From positions 8,494,001-8,558,000 of the forward strand of contig NZ_QUMQ01000001.1 of the NCBI RefSeq assembly GCF_003387075.1: a DNA stretch of 64,000 nucleotides. Direction: 5' to 3'. Positions 26,092 through 36,453 of the stretch are shown here, piece by piece. Below the pieces are notes generated by a model. That model was not told where the DNA came from. It saw only the letters and a list, made by a program, of their open reading frames with translations, and ran no database searches. Both the position numbers and the translations under genes were made by a program. This stretch comes from Asanoa ferruginea. Its GTDB lineage: Bacteria > Actinomycetota > Actinomycetes > Mycobacteriales > Micromonosporaceae. The stretch's first letter is position 1. Each line of letters opens with the position of its first letter.

Positions 26092-27254
26092 TGGTCGCCC
26101 TTCGCCAGCCGGGCCTCGATGGCGTCGCCGAGACGGTCGCGCAGCGACTCCAGCGGGATCTTCTGCAACAGCTCGGCGAAGAAGCCACGGACCACGAGCT
26201 TGCGCGCCTCGTGCTCGGTGATGCCCCGCGCCATCAGGTAGAACAGCTGCTCGTCGTCGAACCGGCCGGTCGCGCTGGCGTGGCCGGCCCCGGCCACCTC
26301 GCCGGTCTCGATCTCCAGGTTGGGGATCGAGTCGGCCCGCGCGCCGTCGCTGAGCACCAGGTTGCGGTTGATCTCGTAGGTGTCGGTGCCGGTCGCGGCC
26401 ACCTGGATCAGCACGTCGCCGACCCAGACGGTGTGCGCGCCGGCGCCCTGAAGCGCGCCGCGGTAGCCGACGTAGCTGCGGCAGTCGGGAACGCTGTGGT
26501 CGACCAACTGGCGGTGCTCGAGGTGCTGGTCGCCGTCGGCGAAGTAGAGCCCGAACAGCTCGGCGTCGCCACCGCGGCCGGTGTATTCGACGCTGGTGAA
26601 CTGGCGGACCAGGTCGCCGCCGAGGCTGACCTGCACGTGGGTCACCTTGGCGTCGCGGCCGAGGCGGAACTTCACGTGCTGGGCCTGCACCGTGTCGGAC
26701 GCCCAGTCGGCGACGGTGACCAGGGTGAGCTGGGCGCCGTCGGCGATGTCGACCTCGACGTTGTCGGCCAGCGTGGTCGAACCGACCTGCTCGACCACCA
26801 GCGTGGCCTTGCCGAACCGGCCGACCTCGATGACGGTGTGCGCGTAGGCGACGCCCGCACCGCCACCGATCACCTGGACCGAAACCGGCTCGGCGACCTC
26901 CGCCTCCGGCGCGACCGCGATCAGCGTCGCGCCGTCGGCGTTGCCGAAGCCGAGCGCGCTGACCCGGTCGAACGGGACCAGCACGCGGCCGATCCGCGGG
27001 TCGCCCTTGGCCAGCGTCGACACGGTCACGCCGGTCGGCAGGACCCCGTGCTCGTAGCGCAGGGCGGTCTCGGCCGAAGGGGTCGCCGTGGCCAGGCCGC
27101 GCAGCCGCTTGAGCGGCGTGAAGCGCCACTCCTCCTCCAGGCCCGTGAGGGCCGGGAAGTCGGCGACATCGGTCGAGCGCAGGCTCTGCGCCTTGGTCTT
27201 GGGCAGGCTCGACGTGTTGGGCGGCGTCAGTGCCACCTCGGTTTCCGTGGGCAT
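26088..27254 (-). CDS. sufD: SufD, scaffold subunit
   Basis: This 388-residue protein forms the SufBC2D complex with SufB and SufC. It is recognisable by the right-handed beta-helix repeats in the centre and the C-terminal NLEIETGEVAGAGHASATGRFDDEQLFYLMARG, with the conserved His-Ala near residue 330 and the helix that contacts SufC. The N-terminal 50 residues are Pro/Thr-rich. It starts one base before the sufB stop, so the two are adjacent. Confidence 0.93.
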   Translation of the reverse strand: MPTETEVALTPPNTSSLPKTKAQSLRSTDVADFPALTGLEEEWRFTPLKRLRGLATATPSAETALRYEHGVLPTGVTVSTLAKGDPRIGRVLVPFDRVSALGFGNADGATLIAVAPEAEVAEPVSVQVIGGGAGVAYAHTVIEVGRFGKATLVVEQVGSTTLADNVEVDIADGAQLTLVTVADWASDTVQAQHVKFRLGRDAKVTHVQVSLGGDLVRQFTSVEYTGRGGDAELFGLYFADGDQHLEHRQLVDHSVPDCRSYVGYRGALQGAGAHTVWVGDVLIQVAATGTDTYEINRNLVLSDGARADSIPNLEIETGEVAGAGHASATGRFDDEQLFYLMARGITEHEARKLVVRGFFAELLQKIPLESLRDRLGDAIEARLAKGDQ

Positions 27255-28688
27255 TTAGCCGACGGCCCCTTCCATCTGAAGTTCGATGAGCCGGTTGAGC
27301 TCCAGGGCGTATTCCATCGGGAGTTCCTTGGCGATCGGCTCGATGAAGCCGCGCACGATCATCGCCATCGCCTCGTCTTCGGTCATGCCCCGGCTCATCA
27401 GGTAGAAGAGCTGGTCTTCGCTGACCTTGGAGACGGTCGCCTCGTGACCCATCGACACGTCGTCTTCACGGATGTCGACGTAGGGGTAGGTGTCGGAGCG
27501 GGAGATCGTGTCGACCAGGAGCGCGTCGCACTTGACGGTGCTCTTGGAGTGCGACGAGCCCTCCAGCACCTGCACCAGGCCGCGGTAGGAGGTGCGGCCA
27601 CCGCCACGCGCGATCGACTTGGAGATGATCGTGCTGCTGGTGTGCGGCGCGGCGTGCACCATCTTGGCGCCGGCGTCCTGGTGCTGGCCCTCGCCGGCCA
27701 TCGCGACCGAGAGCACCTCGCCCTTGGCGTGCTCGCCCATCATCCAGACGGCGGGGTATTTCATCGTGACCTTGGAGCCGATGTTGCCGTCGATCCACTC
27801 CATGGTCGCGCCCTCGTGCGCCACAGCGCGCTTGGTGACCAGGTTGTAGACGTTGTTGGACCAGTTCTGGATGGTCGTGTAACGGCAGCGGGCGTTCTTC
27901 TTCACGATGATCTCGACGACCGCGCTGTGCAGCGAGTCGGACGAGTAGATCGGCGCGGTGCAGCCCTCGACGTAGTGCACGTAGGCACCCTCGTCGACGA
28001 TGATCAGCGTCCGCTCGAACTGGCCCATGTTTTCCGTGTTGATCCGGAAGTAGGCCTGGAGCGGGATCTCCACGTTGACGCCTGGCGGGACGTAGATGAA
28101 GGAGCCACCGGACCACACCGAGGTGTTGAGCGCGGCGAACTTGTTGTCGCCGACCGGGATCACCGAGCCGAAGTATTCCTTGAACAGCTCCGGGTGCTCG
28201 CGCAGGGCGGTGTCGGTGTCGAGGAAGATGACGCCCTGCTCTTCGAGGTCTTCACGAATCTTGTGGTAGACGACCTCGGACTCGTATTGCGCCGCGACGC
28301 CCGAGATCAGCCGCTGCTTCTCGGCCTCCGGGATGCCCAGCTTGTCGTAGGTGTTCTTGATGTCGGCCGGCAGGTCTTCCCAGCTCGCCGCCTGCTTCTC
28401 GGTCGAACGCACGAAGTATTTGATGTTGTCGAAGTCGATCCCGCTGAGATCGGCACCCCAGTTGGGCATCGGCTTGCGGCCGAACAGCCGCAGGCCCTTG
28501 AGGCGCAGGTCGAGCATCCACTCGGGCTCGTTCTTCTTGGCGGAGATGTCGCGCACCACCGCCTCACTGAGCCCACGCTGCGCCGCGGCGCCAGCGGTGT
28601 CGGAGTCGGCCCACCCGTATTGGTAGCTGCCCAGGGCGGCGAGGTGCTCCTCCTGGGTCGTGACGGGCTGGACGATCTGCTCGGTCAT
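27255..28688 (-). CDS. sufB: SufB, Fe-S cluster scaffold
   Basis: This 477-residue scaffold is where the nascent cluster is built. Landmark segments are [10 protein letters not shown]-like [11 protein letters not shown] near residue 18, [12 protein letters not shown] near 195, [20 protein letters not shown] with a conserved Cys, and [10 protein letters not shown] near 385 with the Cys equivalent to the catalytic one of homologues. There is no intein. ATG 28688 gives [14 protein letters not shown] and lies 10 bp after the sufR stop. Confidence 0.95.
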   Translation of the reverse strand: MTEQIVQPVTTQEEHLAALGSYQYGWADSDTAGAAAQRGLSEAVVRDISAKKNEPEWMLDLRLKGLRLFGRKPMPNWGADLSGIDFDNIKYFVRSTEKQAASWEDLPADIKNTYDKLGIPEAEKQRLISGVAAQYESEVVYHKIREDLEEQGVIFLDTDTALREHPELFKEYFGSVIPVGDNKFAALNTSVWSGGSFIYVPPGVNVEIPLQAYFRINTENMGQFERTLIIVDEGAYVHYVEGCTAPIYSSDSLHSAVVEIIVKKNARCRYTTIQNWSNNVYNLVTKRAVAHEGATMEWIDGNIGSKVTMKYPAVWMMGEHAKGEVLSVAMAGEGQHQDAGAKMVHAAPHTSSTIISKSIARGGGRTSYRGLVQVLEGSSHSKSTVKCDALLVDTISRSDTYPYVDIREDDVSMGHEATVSKVSEDQLFYLMSRGMTEDEAMAMIVRGFIEPIAKELPMEYALELNRLIELQMEGAVG

Positions 28689-28698
28689 ATATCTGTCC

Positions 28699-29481
28699 TC
28701 ACAGTTCCTGTCGGTTCTGGCTGTGCTGGCTTCCGATGCCTGGACCTTCGGTCGGCACGGAGATCCCGTGCCCTCGAGAGCCAGCTTGCTGTGCCGGGAT
28801 GTGTGTTGTGCATACCCCGTCACCGTGTGCGATGGTGGCCAGTCGCTGAACATGCGTGCCGACCAGGCGGGAGATGACCGCCGTCTCGGCCTCGCACAGC
28901 TCGGGGAACTCGGCCGCCACGTGCGCCACCGGGCAGTGGTGCTGACACAGCTGCCCGCCCGTGGCGATCGTGGACGCGTTGGCAGCGTAGCCCTCGGCGG
29001 TGAGCGCGCCGGCGAGTGCCTCGGCCCGGGCGATCGGGTCTTCCCCGGCCCCGGCCATGGCCTCCTGGCAGCGGCTCTCCAGCGCGGCGACCTGCTCGGC
29101 AGCGAACGCGCCGACCGCACCGTCGCCGCCGTTGGCGGCGATCCAGCGCAGGGCGGCGTTGGCCATGTTGTCGTAGGTGTGCCGGCCGCAACGCAGCCGG
29201 GCGGCATCGGTCAGCGTGAACACCTTGGCCGGCCGGCCCCGGCCGCGGCCGGCGCGCACGGGGCGCTGCCGGGCGACCACGTCGCCCTCGGTGAGCAGGG
29301 CGTCGAGGTGCTTCCGGATGGCGGCGGAGCTGAGCTGCAGCGCGGCGCCGAGTTCGGCGGCGGTGGCGGTGCCCCGCTCCAGCAGGAGCGCGAGGACCCG
29401 GTCGCGGGTGCGCCGATCCGCGGGGACGACCGGGGAACCGGGCGTCTCCACCTGCGGAGGCAGCATCGCGACGTATTTCAC
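28699..29481 (-). CDS. sufR: SufR, Fe-S-binding repressor of the suf operon
   Basis: This 260-residue regulator has an N-terminal winged helix ([40 protein letters not shown], then a basic Arg/Gly wing [11 protein letters not shown]). The C-terminal half carries the cluster-binding Cys set: [21 protein letters not shown] plus a later GDGVCTTH. Holo-SufR represses suf when clusters are plentiful. GTG 29481 is chosen because TAACGT (-10) stands exactly 7 bases before it, giving a leaderless mRNA; a GTG six bases upstream is possible. It is the first gene of the operon. Confidence 0.9.
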   Translation of the reverse strand: MKYVAMLPPQVETPGSPVVPADRRTRDRVLALLLERGTATAAELGAALQLSSAAIRKHLDALLTEGDVVARQRPVRAGRGRGRPAKVFTLTDAARLRCGRHTYDNMANAALRWIAANGGDGAVGAFAAEQVAALESRCQEAMAGAGEDPIARAEALAGALTAEGYAANASTIATGGQLCQHHCPVAHVAAEFPELCEAETAVISRLVGTHVQRLATIAHGDGVCTTHIPAQQAGSRGHGISVPTEGPGIGSQHSQNRQEL

Positions 29482-29499
29482 TACCACAACGTTACGTAA
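29479..29499 (-). promoter_or_regulatory. sufR promoter, leaderless, with nested palindromes
   Basis: On the minus strand TAACGT (29494-29489) is followed by seven bases and the sufR GTG. The same stretch contains the palindromes AACGTT and TTACGTAA (29489-29499), plausible sites for SufR binding over the -10 box. This is the only evident promoter for the eight-gene suf cluster. Confidence 0.5.
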
Positions 29500-29546
29500 T
29501 TCCACCGGCCGGAGCAAACCGGCACACCAGTGATCGACATCACCGT

Positions 29547-30668
29547 GTGGGGCCGGAGACGGATCTCTCTCCTACGGTCCGTAGGATCTCGCGCGTGATC
29601 CCCCTGCTCCGCCGCCTGGCGCTGGCCAACATCATCGCGAACGTCGCCATCGTGGTCACCGGCGGGGCGGTCCGGCTGACCGGGTCCGGCCTCGGCTGCC
29701 CGACCTGGCCCAAATGCACCGATGCGTCCTACACGCCGAACGGCGAAATGGGCATCCATGGGGTGATCGAGTTCAGCAACCGGATGCTCGGCTGGGTGGT
29801 CGGCGCGGTCGCGTTCGCGGTGCTGGTCGCCGCCTTCCTGCATTTCCGGCGCACCAGCACGCCTGAGGCGCGCCGGTTGAGGCTGCTGGCGCTCGGCGTG
29901 TTCCTGGGCATCCCGGCACAGGGCGTGGTGGGCGGGATCACCGTGCTGACCGACCTCAACCCGTGGGTGGTCGGCCTGCACTTCCTCGCCTCGATCGGCG
30001 TGCTGGCCGCCTCCTACGCCCTCTGGCGGCGCACCGTCGACGGCGGCGCCCCCCGCCGGGCGGCCGCGGCGGGGCCGGTCCGGCAGCTCGTCGCCGTGCT
30101 GACCGGCGTTTCGCTGGCGGTCATCGCGCTCGGCGTGGTCGTCACCGGCAGCGGGCCGCACGCCGGCGACGTCGACGCGCACCGCACCGGCCTGAACCCG
30201 GAGACCATCTCCCAGGTGCACGCCGACATCGTGTTCCTGCTGATCGGGCTGTCCGTCGCGGTCTGGTTCACCGCCCGCGCGCTGGGCGCCCGGCGCACCG
30301 CCCGGGCCGCGCTCGTGCTGGTCGTGGTCGAGCTGTCGCAGGGCCTGATCGGCTTCATCCAATACTTCACCGGGCTGCCCGAGGTGCTGGTCGGCTTCCA
30401 CATGCTCGGAGCCTGCCTGGTCTGGCTGGCCACGCTGGCCGTGCTCTGGTCAACCCGCGCGAGTGGCGGCGGCGATGGCGTCAGCGAGCCGCTGCGCGGC
30501 GCCGGCGGCCATGCCCAGGAAGAGCGAGGGCTCGGTGAGCTCCAGCTCGATCAGGGTGGGCGCACCGCTGTCGTCGGGCACCAGGTCGACCCGCGCGTAG
30601 AGGAGCCGGTCGCGGCCACCCGGAACGGCGTCGAGAGCCCGCTCGGCGACGGCCAGCTCGGCCGCTGA
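29547..30668 (+). CDS. ctaA: Haem A synthase, with unusual antisense tail
   Basis: This protein oxidises haem O to haem A for aa3-type oxidases. About eight membrane helices are present. Haem-related His residues occur in GEMGIHGVIEFSNRMLG, PWVVGLHFLAS, ETISQVHADIVF and LVGFHMLGA. VRLTGSGLGCPTWPKC matches the family start with its extracellular Cys pair. The start is GTG 29547, or GTG 29595 for a shorter form. The family fold ends near residue 305 (LAVLWSTRA), but the frame stays open for 73 more codons that run antisense through the 3' end of the ATP-grasp gene; the tail is hydrophilic and unlike CtaA. Confidence 0.88.
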   Translation: MGPETDLSPTVRRISRVIPLLRRLALANIIANVAIVVTGGAVRLTGSGLGCPTWPKCTDASYTPNGEMGIHGVIEFSNRMLGWVVGAVAFAVLVAAFLHFRRTSTPEARRLRLLALGVFLGIPAQGVVGGITVLTDLNPWVVGLHFLASIGVLAASYALWRRTVDGGAPRRAAAAGPVRQLVAVLTGVSLAVIALGVVVTGSGPHAGDVDAHRTGLNPETISQVHADIVFLLIGLSVAVWFTARALGARRTARAALVLVVVELSQGLIGFIQYFTGLPEVLVGFHMLGACLVWLATLAVLWSTRASGGGDGVSEPLRGAGGHAQEERGLGELQLDQGGRTAVVGHQVDPRVEEPVAATRNGVESPLGDGQLGR

Positions 30669-31373
30669 CGCGGCGGCCGGGTCGATCCGCTCCTCCTTGT
30701 AGAGCCCGCTGACGCCCTCGTCGGGGCCGCTGAGCATGGCGCCCTTGCGGGCCGCGTGGCTGAACCGCAGCCCGGCGCCGGCGTTGAGGTAGACCAGCGC
30801 GGTCTCCCCCGCCGTTTCGATCCCGCCGAGGAACGGCTGGAGCAGCGCCGCGCGGCCGGCGTCGCTGAGCCGCTTCAGGTGCGCGGCAAAGGCGTCGGCG
30901 TCGTCGCCCAGGCGATAGCGGCCCGCATCGACACTTCCGGCGCCGATCGCGGGCTTGAGGACGACGTCCGGTGGCAGGTCGCCGTCGAGCGAGGCGCCGG
31001 GCTCGACGACCGTCGTCGGGATGATCGGGACGCCCGCCTCCGCCAGCTCGGTCAGATAGCGCTTGTCGGTGTTCCAGGTGACCACGTCGGCCGGGTTGGC
31101 CAGGTTGCCCACCTGGGAAGCCCACGCGACGAACTCGGCCCGGCGGGGCGCGTAGTCCCAGGGCGACCGGAGCACCACGAGGTCGTAGCCGGCCCAGTCG
31201 ACGGTCGGGTCGTCCCAGACCACCGGCTCGCCGGCGACGCCGTGCGCGGCCAGCGGTGCCAGCACGAGGCGGTCGTCGTCTTCGAGGTCAGGAATTTGAT
31301 CGCAGGTAACAAGAGCGACCCGGGATGTCTCCCGGGTCGCCGCCTGCTCGTGCGTGGATGTGGTGGAGGGCAA
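30450..31373 (-). CDS. ATP-grasp domain protein
   Basis: This is a carboxylate-amine/thiol ligase-like protein of about 307 residues. It opens with VALVTCDQIPDLEDDDR and VVLRSPWDYAPRRAEFVAWA, a pattern common to a bacterial ATP-grasp group related to glutathione synthetases. The ATP-grasp core shows PDVVLKPAIGAGSVDAGRY (phosphate loop) and ARVDLVPDDSGAPTLIELELTEPSLFL with the metal-binding Glu residues. The substrate is unknown. The start is uncertain: TTG 31373 lies just after the upstream gene, while GTG 31436 would overlap it by 37 bp; neither has a strong SD. The final 219 bp overlap the ctaA frame in antisense. Confidence 0.75.
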   Translation of the reverse strand: MPSTTSTHEQAATRETSRVALVTCDQIPDLEDDDRLVLAPLAAHGVAGEPVVWDDPTVDWAGYDLVVLRSPWDYAPRRAEFVAWASQVGNLANPADVVTWNTDKRYLTELAEAGVPIIPTTVVEPGASLDGDLPPDVVLKPAIGAGSVDAGRYRLGDDADAFAAHLKRLSDAGRAALLQPFLGGIETAGETALVYLNAGAGLRFSHAARKGAMLSGPDEGVSGLYKEERIDPAAASAAELAVAERALDAVPGGRDRLLYARVDLVPDDSGAPTLIELELTEPSLFLGMAAGAAQRLADAIAAATRAG

Positions 31374-31399
31374 GGTGTCGCTTTCTGCCGAAGCCGAGG

Positions 31400-31732
31400 T
31401 CAGCGGGATAGCGTGCGCCGGGCCATCGACCGCCACAGGTCGTTGCTCGGCCGCATCTGGTCCATCAGCTCCCGCTCCCACTCGTTTTCGACGGTGACAC
31501 CCGCGCTCACACAGGCCGCCCGGGCCACGTCGGTGCCATCCGCGAACTGGTCTGCCCAGGTGCCGTCCGTGCCGACAAGGACGATCCGGGCCCCACGCTT
31601 GCCGACGTACTCGATGACCGCCCTGGCGCCGCCGTGGTCGGCGGCGAACGACCGGATCCCGGTCACGAGACCCGCGGGGGTCTCCTTTTCGGGCTGCTCG
31701 GTCGTCAGCGTCGTATCGGAACCATCTGCCAT
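31400..31732 (-). CDS. Conserved hypothetical protein
   Basis: This 110-residue protein has no domain I recognise. After a Thr/Glu-rich N-terminus it has GLVTGIRSFAADHGGARAVIEYVGKRGARIVLVGTDGTW, a compact alpha/beta stretch, then a helical C-terminus ERELMDQMRPSNDLWRSMARR. There is no signal peptide or membrane helix. ATG 31732 is preferred because a -10 TACGCT stands exactly 7 bases upstream, which implies a leaderless transcript. It precedes the ATP-grasp gene on the same strand, so they are probably co-transcribed. Confidence 0.6.
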   Translation of the reverse strand: MADGSDTTLTTEQPEKETPAGLVTGIRSFAADHGGARAVIEYVGKRGARIVLVGTDGTWADQFADGTDVARAACVSAGVTVENEWERELMDQMRPSNDLWRSMARRTLSR

Positions 31733-31965
31733 GCCCGAGAGCGTAAGCACGCCTACCGGATTCCGCGTGCCATCCGATCGTGTTTTGTGACTCCTGTCAT
31801 CGGCTGATTTAAGACAGGCCACAGGAAGTTTGAGAGGCGAAAGTTAGACATTTCCGGTTAATTCCGGATGACATCTCGGACAACTGGCGTCCCTCGTCCG
31901 TGGCGGCCTGTCGCCGCCGAGAAATTCCGCGTTTCTGGGGTGAAACGCTCATCTCCGACAAGCGC

Positions 31966-32916
31966 TCAGAGCAGCGCGTCGAGGGCGACCGCGAGCGACA
32001 CGATCGTCAGATAGGTGATCGACCAGTGGAACAGCCGCATCGGCTTGAGCGGCTGTCCGGCCTTAGACCGGCCGACCAGCTTGTGCGACTCGCTGAGGAA
32101 CACCGCGCCGCTGACGACCGCGGTGATGCCGTAGAGCGGGCCCAGGCCGAGCGGCCAGGCCGCCAACGACGCCGCCACGGTCAGCCAGGTGAAGATCACA
32201 ATTTCCCGGTTGACCCGGGTCGCCGAGCGCACCACGGGCAGCATCGGGATGCCGGCGCGGGCGTAGTCGTCTTTGTATTTGATGGCCAGCGCATAGAAGT
32301 GCGGCATCTGCCAGAAGAAGACCACCGCGAACAGCGCCCAGGCCAGCGGCGAGAGCCCGCCGGTGACGGCCGCCCAGCCGATCAGCACCGGCGCCGCGCC
32401 GCAGGCGCCGCCCCAGAACGTGTTCTGCGGCGTGGTGCGCTTGAGCCACAGTGTGTAGACGAGGTCGTAGTAGGCGATCGCGCCGGCGGTCAGTGCGGCC
32501 GCGAGCCAGTTGGTGAAGCCGGCCATCAGGCCGACCGAGACCACCGCCAGCACCAGCCCGAACACCAGCACGCTGCGCGGCGCCAGGGCGTGGGTGGGCA
32601 GCGGGCGCCGCTTGGTGCGCCGCATCAACTGGTCGATGTCGCGGTCGATGTAGCAGTTGAGCGCGTTGGCCGCGCCGGCCGCGAGCGAACCGCCGACCAG
32701 CACCACCACCATCGTCCAGACCGACGGGATGCCCTTGGCGGCCAACAGCATCGCCGGCACGGTGGTGATCAGCAGCAACTCGATGATGCGCGGCTTGGTC
32801 AGGGCCACATAGGCACCGACGACGGCACGGGGGTCGCGCCGGGCTGGCACCGGAACCGGACCCGGCTCCAGGGTCGGCGTCGGGCGTTCCGTGACCATGC
32901 TCAAGGCCGTGTCCAC
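31966..32916 (-). CDS. ctaB: Haem O synthase (protohaem IX farnesyltransferase)
   Basis: This 316-residue membrane protein attaches a farnesyl group to protohaem. It is a UbiA-type prenyltransferase with about nine helices. The first Asp-rich motif is [21 protein letters not shown] near residues 90-110 and the second is [18 protein letters not shown] near residue 220. The start is GTG 32916 (ATG 32898 is possible). It is divergent from tkt. The 143 bp downstream, up to the next gene's promoter, show nothing. It works with CtaA encoded nearby. Confidence 0.93.
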   Translation of the reverse strand: MDTALSMVTERPTPTLEPGPVPVPARRDPRAVVGAYVALTKPRIIELLLITTVPAMLLAAKGIPSVWTMVVVLVGGSLAAGAANALNCYIDRDIDQLMRRTKRRPLPTHALAPRSVLVFGLVLAVVSVGLMAGFTNWLAAALTAGAIAYYDLVYTLWLKRTTPQNTFWGGACGAAPVLIGWAAVTGGLSPLAWALFAVVFFWQMPHFYALAIKYKDDYARAGIPMLPVVRSATRVNREIVIFTWLTVAASLAAWPLGLGPLYGITAVVSGAVFLSESHKLVGRSKAGQPLKPMRLFHWSITYLTIVSLAVALDALL

Positions 32917-33145
32917 CTTTCTCGTCGGACCGCAGACCGGCGACGGTCAACAGGCCGATCGACAGCGTACGCGGCGCGTATCCGCGCTGATCGTCGACCC
33001 GACGCGGTGCGGCCGGAACCACTCGGCCGGTGTCTCTCCGCCCACATCGCAACGCCGAGGGCCAGATCCGGCGGCACGCGTTTAGCACGGGTCGCTAGGG
33101 TCAGAGGGGAGGGACCGGAAACACTCGCCGAGGAGCGCATACATC

Positions 33146-35281
33146 GTGCCTGCCAGCAACTCAGAGCAAGCCTCATTCAACTGGTCCGAGCTGGACCGCA
33201 AGGCGGTCGACACGATCCGCGTCCTCGCGATGGACGCGGTCGAGAAGGCCGGCAACGGACACCCGGGCACCGCCATGAGCCTCGCCCCGGCCGCTTACCT
33301 GCTGTTCAACAAGGTGATGCGGCACGACCCGACCGATCCGCACTGGCCGGGCCGTGACCGGTTCGTGCTCTCCGCGGGGCACAGCAGCCTGACCCTCTAC
33401 ATCCAGCTCTACCTGACCGGCTACGGCCTCGGTCTGGATGACCTGCGGTCGCTGCGGCAGTGGGGCTCGCTGACGCCGGGCCACCCGGAGCACGGGCACA
33501 CCAAGGGCGTCGAGACCACCACCGGCCCGCTCGGGCAGGGCATCGGCAACGCGGTCGGGATGGCGATGGCCGCCCGCCGCGAGAAGGGCCTGTTCGACGC
33601 CGACGGCTCCGCCGGGTCACTGTTCGACCACAACGTCTACACGATCGTCTCCGACGGTGACATCGAAGAGGGCATCAGCCACGAGGTGAGCTCGCTCGCC
33701 GGGCACCAGCGGCTGGGCAACCTGACCGCGATCTGGGACGACAACGAGATCTCGATCGAAGACGACACCCGGATCGCCAAGAGCGAAGACGTGGCCGCCC
33801 GCTACGCCGCCTACGGCTGGCACGTGCAGACGGTCGACTTCCGCACCGGCCACGCCGACGAGGGCGACTACCGCGAAGACCCCGAGGCGCTCTGGCGCGC
33901 GATCGAGGCGGCGAACGCGGTGACCGACAGGCCGTCGTTCATCGCGCTGCGCACGATCATCGGTTGGCCGGCGCCCAACAAGCAGAACACGGGCAAGATC
34001 CACGGCTCGGCGCTCGGTGCCGACGAGGTCGCCGCGACCAAGAAGGTGCTCGGCTTCGACCCGGGCAAGAGCTTCGACGTCTCCACCGAGGTGCTCGAGC
34101 ACACCCGCGCGGCGGTCGCCCGCGGCCAGGCCGAGCACGCCGAGTGGGACAAGGCCTTCGGCACCTGGTCGACCAACAACCCCGACCGCCGGGCGCTGTT
34201 CGACCGGCTGACCTCCCGCGCCCTGCCGGCGGGCTGGACCGACGCGCTGCCGGTCTGGCCGGCCGACCCGAAGGGCATCGCCACCCGGGCCGCGTCCGGC
34301 AAGGTCCTCGAGGCGCTGGCGCCGGTGCTGCCGGAGCTGTGGGGCGGCTCGGCCGACCTCGCCGAGAGCAACAACACCACGATGAAGGGCGAGCCGTCGT
34401 TCGTGCCCGCCGAGCACGCGACCAAGGAGTTCCCGGGCGACGAATTCGGCCGCACGCTGCACTTCGGGATCCGCGAGCACGGCATGGGCGCGATCCTCAA
34501 CGGCATCGTGCTGCACGGCGCGACCCGCCCCTACGGCGGCACGTTCCTCGTGTTCAGTGACTACATGCGACCGTCGGTGCGGCTGGCCGCGCTGATGAAA
34601 CTGCCGGTCACCTACGTCTGGACGCACGACTCCATCGGCCTCGGCGAAGACGGCCCGACCCACCAGCCGATCGAGCACCTCACCGCGCTGCGGGCCATCC
34701 CGGGCCTCGACGTGGTGCGGCCGGGCGACGCCAACGAGACGGCGTGGGCGTGGCGGCTGGCGATGGAGCACACCGACCGGCCGACCGCGCTGGCCCTGAC
34801 CCGCCAGGCGCTGCCGACCATCGACCGCGAGCGCTACGCCCCGGCTGACGGCGTGGCCCGCGGCGGCTACATCCTGGCCGAGGCGTCCGACGCACAGCCC
34901 CACGTGATCCTCATCGGGACCGGTTCCGAGGTGCAGCTCTGCCTCGCCGCCCGGGAGCGGCTCGAGGCCGACGGCACGCCCACCCGGGTGGTGTCGATGC
35001 CCTGCCAGGAGTGGTTCCGGGCGCAGGACGAGGAATACCGCCAGACCGTGCTGCCCAACTCGGTCAAGGCCCGCGTCAGCGTCGAGGCCGGCATCGCCAT
35101 GTCCTGGCGCGACCTCGTCGGCGACCAGGGCGAAAGCGTCAGCATCGAGCACTACGGCGCCAGCGCGCCCCACACGGTGCTCTTCGAACAGTTCGGATTC
35201 ACCGCCGACAACGTCGTCGCGAAGGCACACGCCTCGCTCGCGCGGGTCGGCGCCATCACCGGCACCACCACGGGCAACTGA
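33146..35281 (+). CDS. tkt: Transketolase
   Basis: This 711-residue thiamine-diphosphate enzyme moves two-carbon units between sugar phosphates. Visible landmarks are [19 protein letters not shown] near residue 32, the cofactor motif [31 protein letters not shown] and the phosphate/substrate region [20 protein letters not shown] near residue 495. GTG 33146 has GAGGAG about 12 bases upstream. A -10-like TAGGGT at 33096 is the likely promoter of a six-gene operon through pgl. The 229 bp to ctaB hold both promoters. Confidence 0.96.
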   Translation: MPASNSEQASFNWSELDRKAVDTIRVLAMDAVEKAGNGHPGTAMSLAPAAYLLFNKVMRHDPTDPHWPGRDRFVLSAGHSSLTLYIQLYLTGYGLGLDDLRSLRQWGSLTPGHPEHGHTKGVETTTGPLGQGIGNAVGMAMAARREKGLFDADGSAGSLFDHNVYTIVSDGDIEEGISHEVSSLAGHQRLGNLTAIWDDNEISIEDDTRIAKSEDVAARYAAYGWHVQTVDFRTGHADEGDYREDPEALWRAIEAANAVTDRPSFIALRTIIGWPAPNKQNTGKIHGSALGADEVAATKKVLGFDPGKSFDVSTEVLEHTRAAVARGQAEHAEWDKAFGTWSTNNPDRRALFDRLTSRALPAGWTDALPVWPADPKGIATRAASGKVLEALAPVLPELWGGSADLAESNNTTMKGEPSFVPAEHATKEFPGDEFGRTLHFGIREHGMGAILNGIVLHGATRPYGGTFLVFSDYMRPSVRLAALMKLPVTYVWTHDSIGLGEDGPTHQPIEHLTALRAIPGLDVVRPGDANETAWAWRLAMEHTDRPTALALTRQALPTIDRERYAPADGVARGGYILAEASDAQPHVILIGTGSEVQLCLAARERLEADGTPTRVVSMPCQEWFRAQDEEYRQTVLPNSVKARVSVEAGIAMSWRDLVGDQGESVSIEHYGASAPHTVLFEQFGFTADNVVAKAHASLARVGAITGTTTGN

Positions 35282-35295
35282 GGGAGCGAAGGATA

Positions 35296-36453
35296 ATGAC
35301 CGACCGCCTGGCCGAGCTCGCCGCCGCGGGCGTCGCCATCTGGCTCGACGACCTTTCCCGCGTACGGCTGAGCACCGGCACCCTTGACCAGTTGCGTCGC
35401 GAGCAGCACGTCGTCGGCGTGACCACCAACCCGACCATCTTCGCCAAGGCCCTCTCCGACGCCACCGCCTACGACGGTCAGGTCCAGGACCTGGCCACCC
35501 GCGGTGTCTCCACCGAAGAGGCCGTGCGCATGCTCACGTCGTACGACGTGCGCTGGGCCTGTGATGTGCTGCGCCCGGCCTTCGACGCCTCCGACGGTGT
35601 CGACGGGCGGGTCTCGCTCGAGGTCGACCCGCGGCTCGCCAACGAGACCGAGAAGACCATCGCCGAGGCCAAGGGCCTCTGGTGGCTGATCGACCGGCCC
35701 AACGCGTTCATCAAGATCCCCGCCACCGAGGCGGGGCTGCCGGCGATCACCGCGGTGCTCGCCGCCGGCATCAGCGTCAACGTCACGCTGATCTTCTCGC
35801 TCGACCGCTACAGCCAGGTGATGGACGCCTACCTGGCCGGCATGGAGCAGGCCAAGGCCAACGGCCACGACCTGACCAACCTCGCGTCGGTCGCGTCGTT
35901 CTTCGTCTCCCGCTTCGACACCGAGATCGACAAGCGGCTGGAGAAGATCGGCAGCGACGAGGCCAAGGCGATGCGCGGCAAGGGTGCGGTCGCCAACGCG
36001 CGGCTGGCCTACGAGCGCTACTCCGAGGTGTTCGCCGGCGAGCGCTGGCAGGCCCTGGCCGACGCCGGCGCCAAGCCGCAGCGGCCGCTCTGGGCGTCGA
36101 CCTCGACGAAGAACCCCGACTACCCGGACACGCTCTACGTTTCCGACCTCATCGCCCCGGGCATCGTCAACACCATGCCGGAGTCGTTGATCCACGCGTG
36201 GGCCGACCACGGTGAGACGCAGGCCGACACGGTCACGCCCAACTACGCCGACGCGCGGCAGGTGATGGCCGACCTGACCCGGGTGGGCATCGACCTCGAC
36301 GACGTGTTCGACACGCTCGAGAACGAGGGCGTCGAGAAGTTCGCGGCGAGCTGGCAGGAACTGATCGACGGCGTCGACAAGTCGCTGAAGGCGGCGAGCG
36401 AGGGGTCGTCGAAGCCGACCGACGCCGCGAAGGGGAGCGTGGGTAGCAGGTGA
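35296..36453 (+). CDS. tal: Transaldolase
   Basis: This 385-residue TIM-barrel enzyme transfers dihydroxyacetone units. The Schiff-base Lys lies in [14 protein letters not shown] near residue 140, followed by INVTLIFS-like [26 protein letters not shown] near residue 42 and [19 protein letters not shown] near residue 270 are family signatures. It follows tkt by 14 bp with an SD-like GGGAG/GAAGGA and overlaps pgi by GTGA. Confidence 0.95.
   Translation: MTDRLAELAAAGVAIWLDDLSRVRLSTGTLDQLRREQHVVGVTTNPTIFAKALSDATAYDGQVQDLATRGVSTEEAVRMLTSYDVRWACDVLRPAFDASDGVDGRVSLEVDPRLANETEKTIAEAKGLWWLIDRPNAFIKIPATEAGLPAITAVLAAGISVNVTLIFSLDRYSQVMDAYLAGMEQAKANGHDLTNLASVASFFVSRFDTEIDKRLEKIGSDEAKAMRGKGAVANARLAYERYSEVFAGERWQALADAGAKPQRPLWASTSTKNPDYPDTLYVSDLIAPGIVNTMPESLIHAWADHGETQADTVTPNYADARQVMADLTRVGIDLDDVFDTLENEGVEKFAASWQELIDGVDKSLKAASEGSSKPTDAAKGSVGSR

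Noticed and set aside
26211-28877. Forward open frame of 888 codons opposite sufD and sufB
   Set aside because: It is fully antisense to highly conserved Suf genes; no protein family is recognisable in it.
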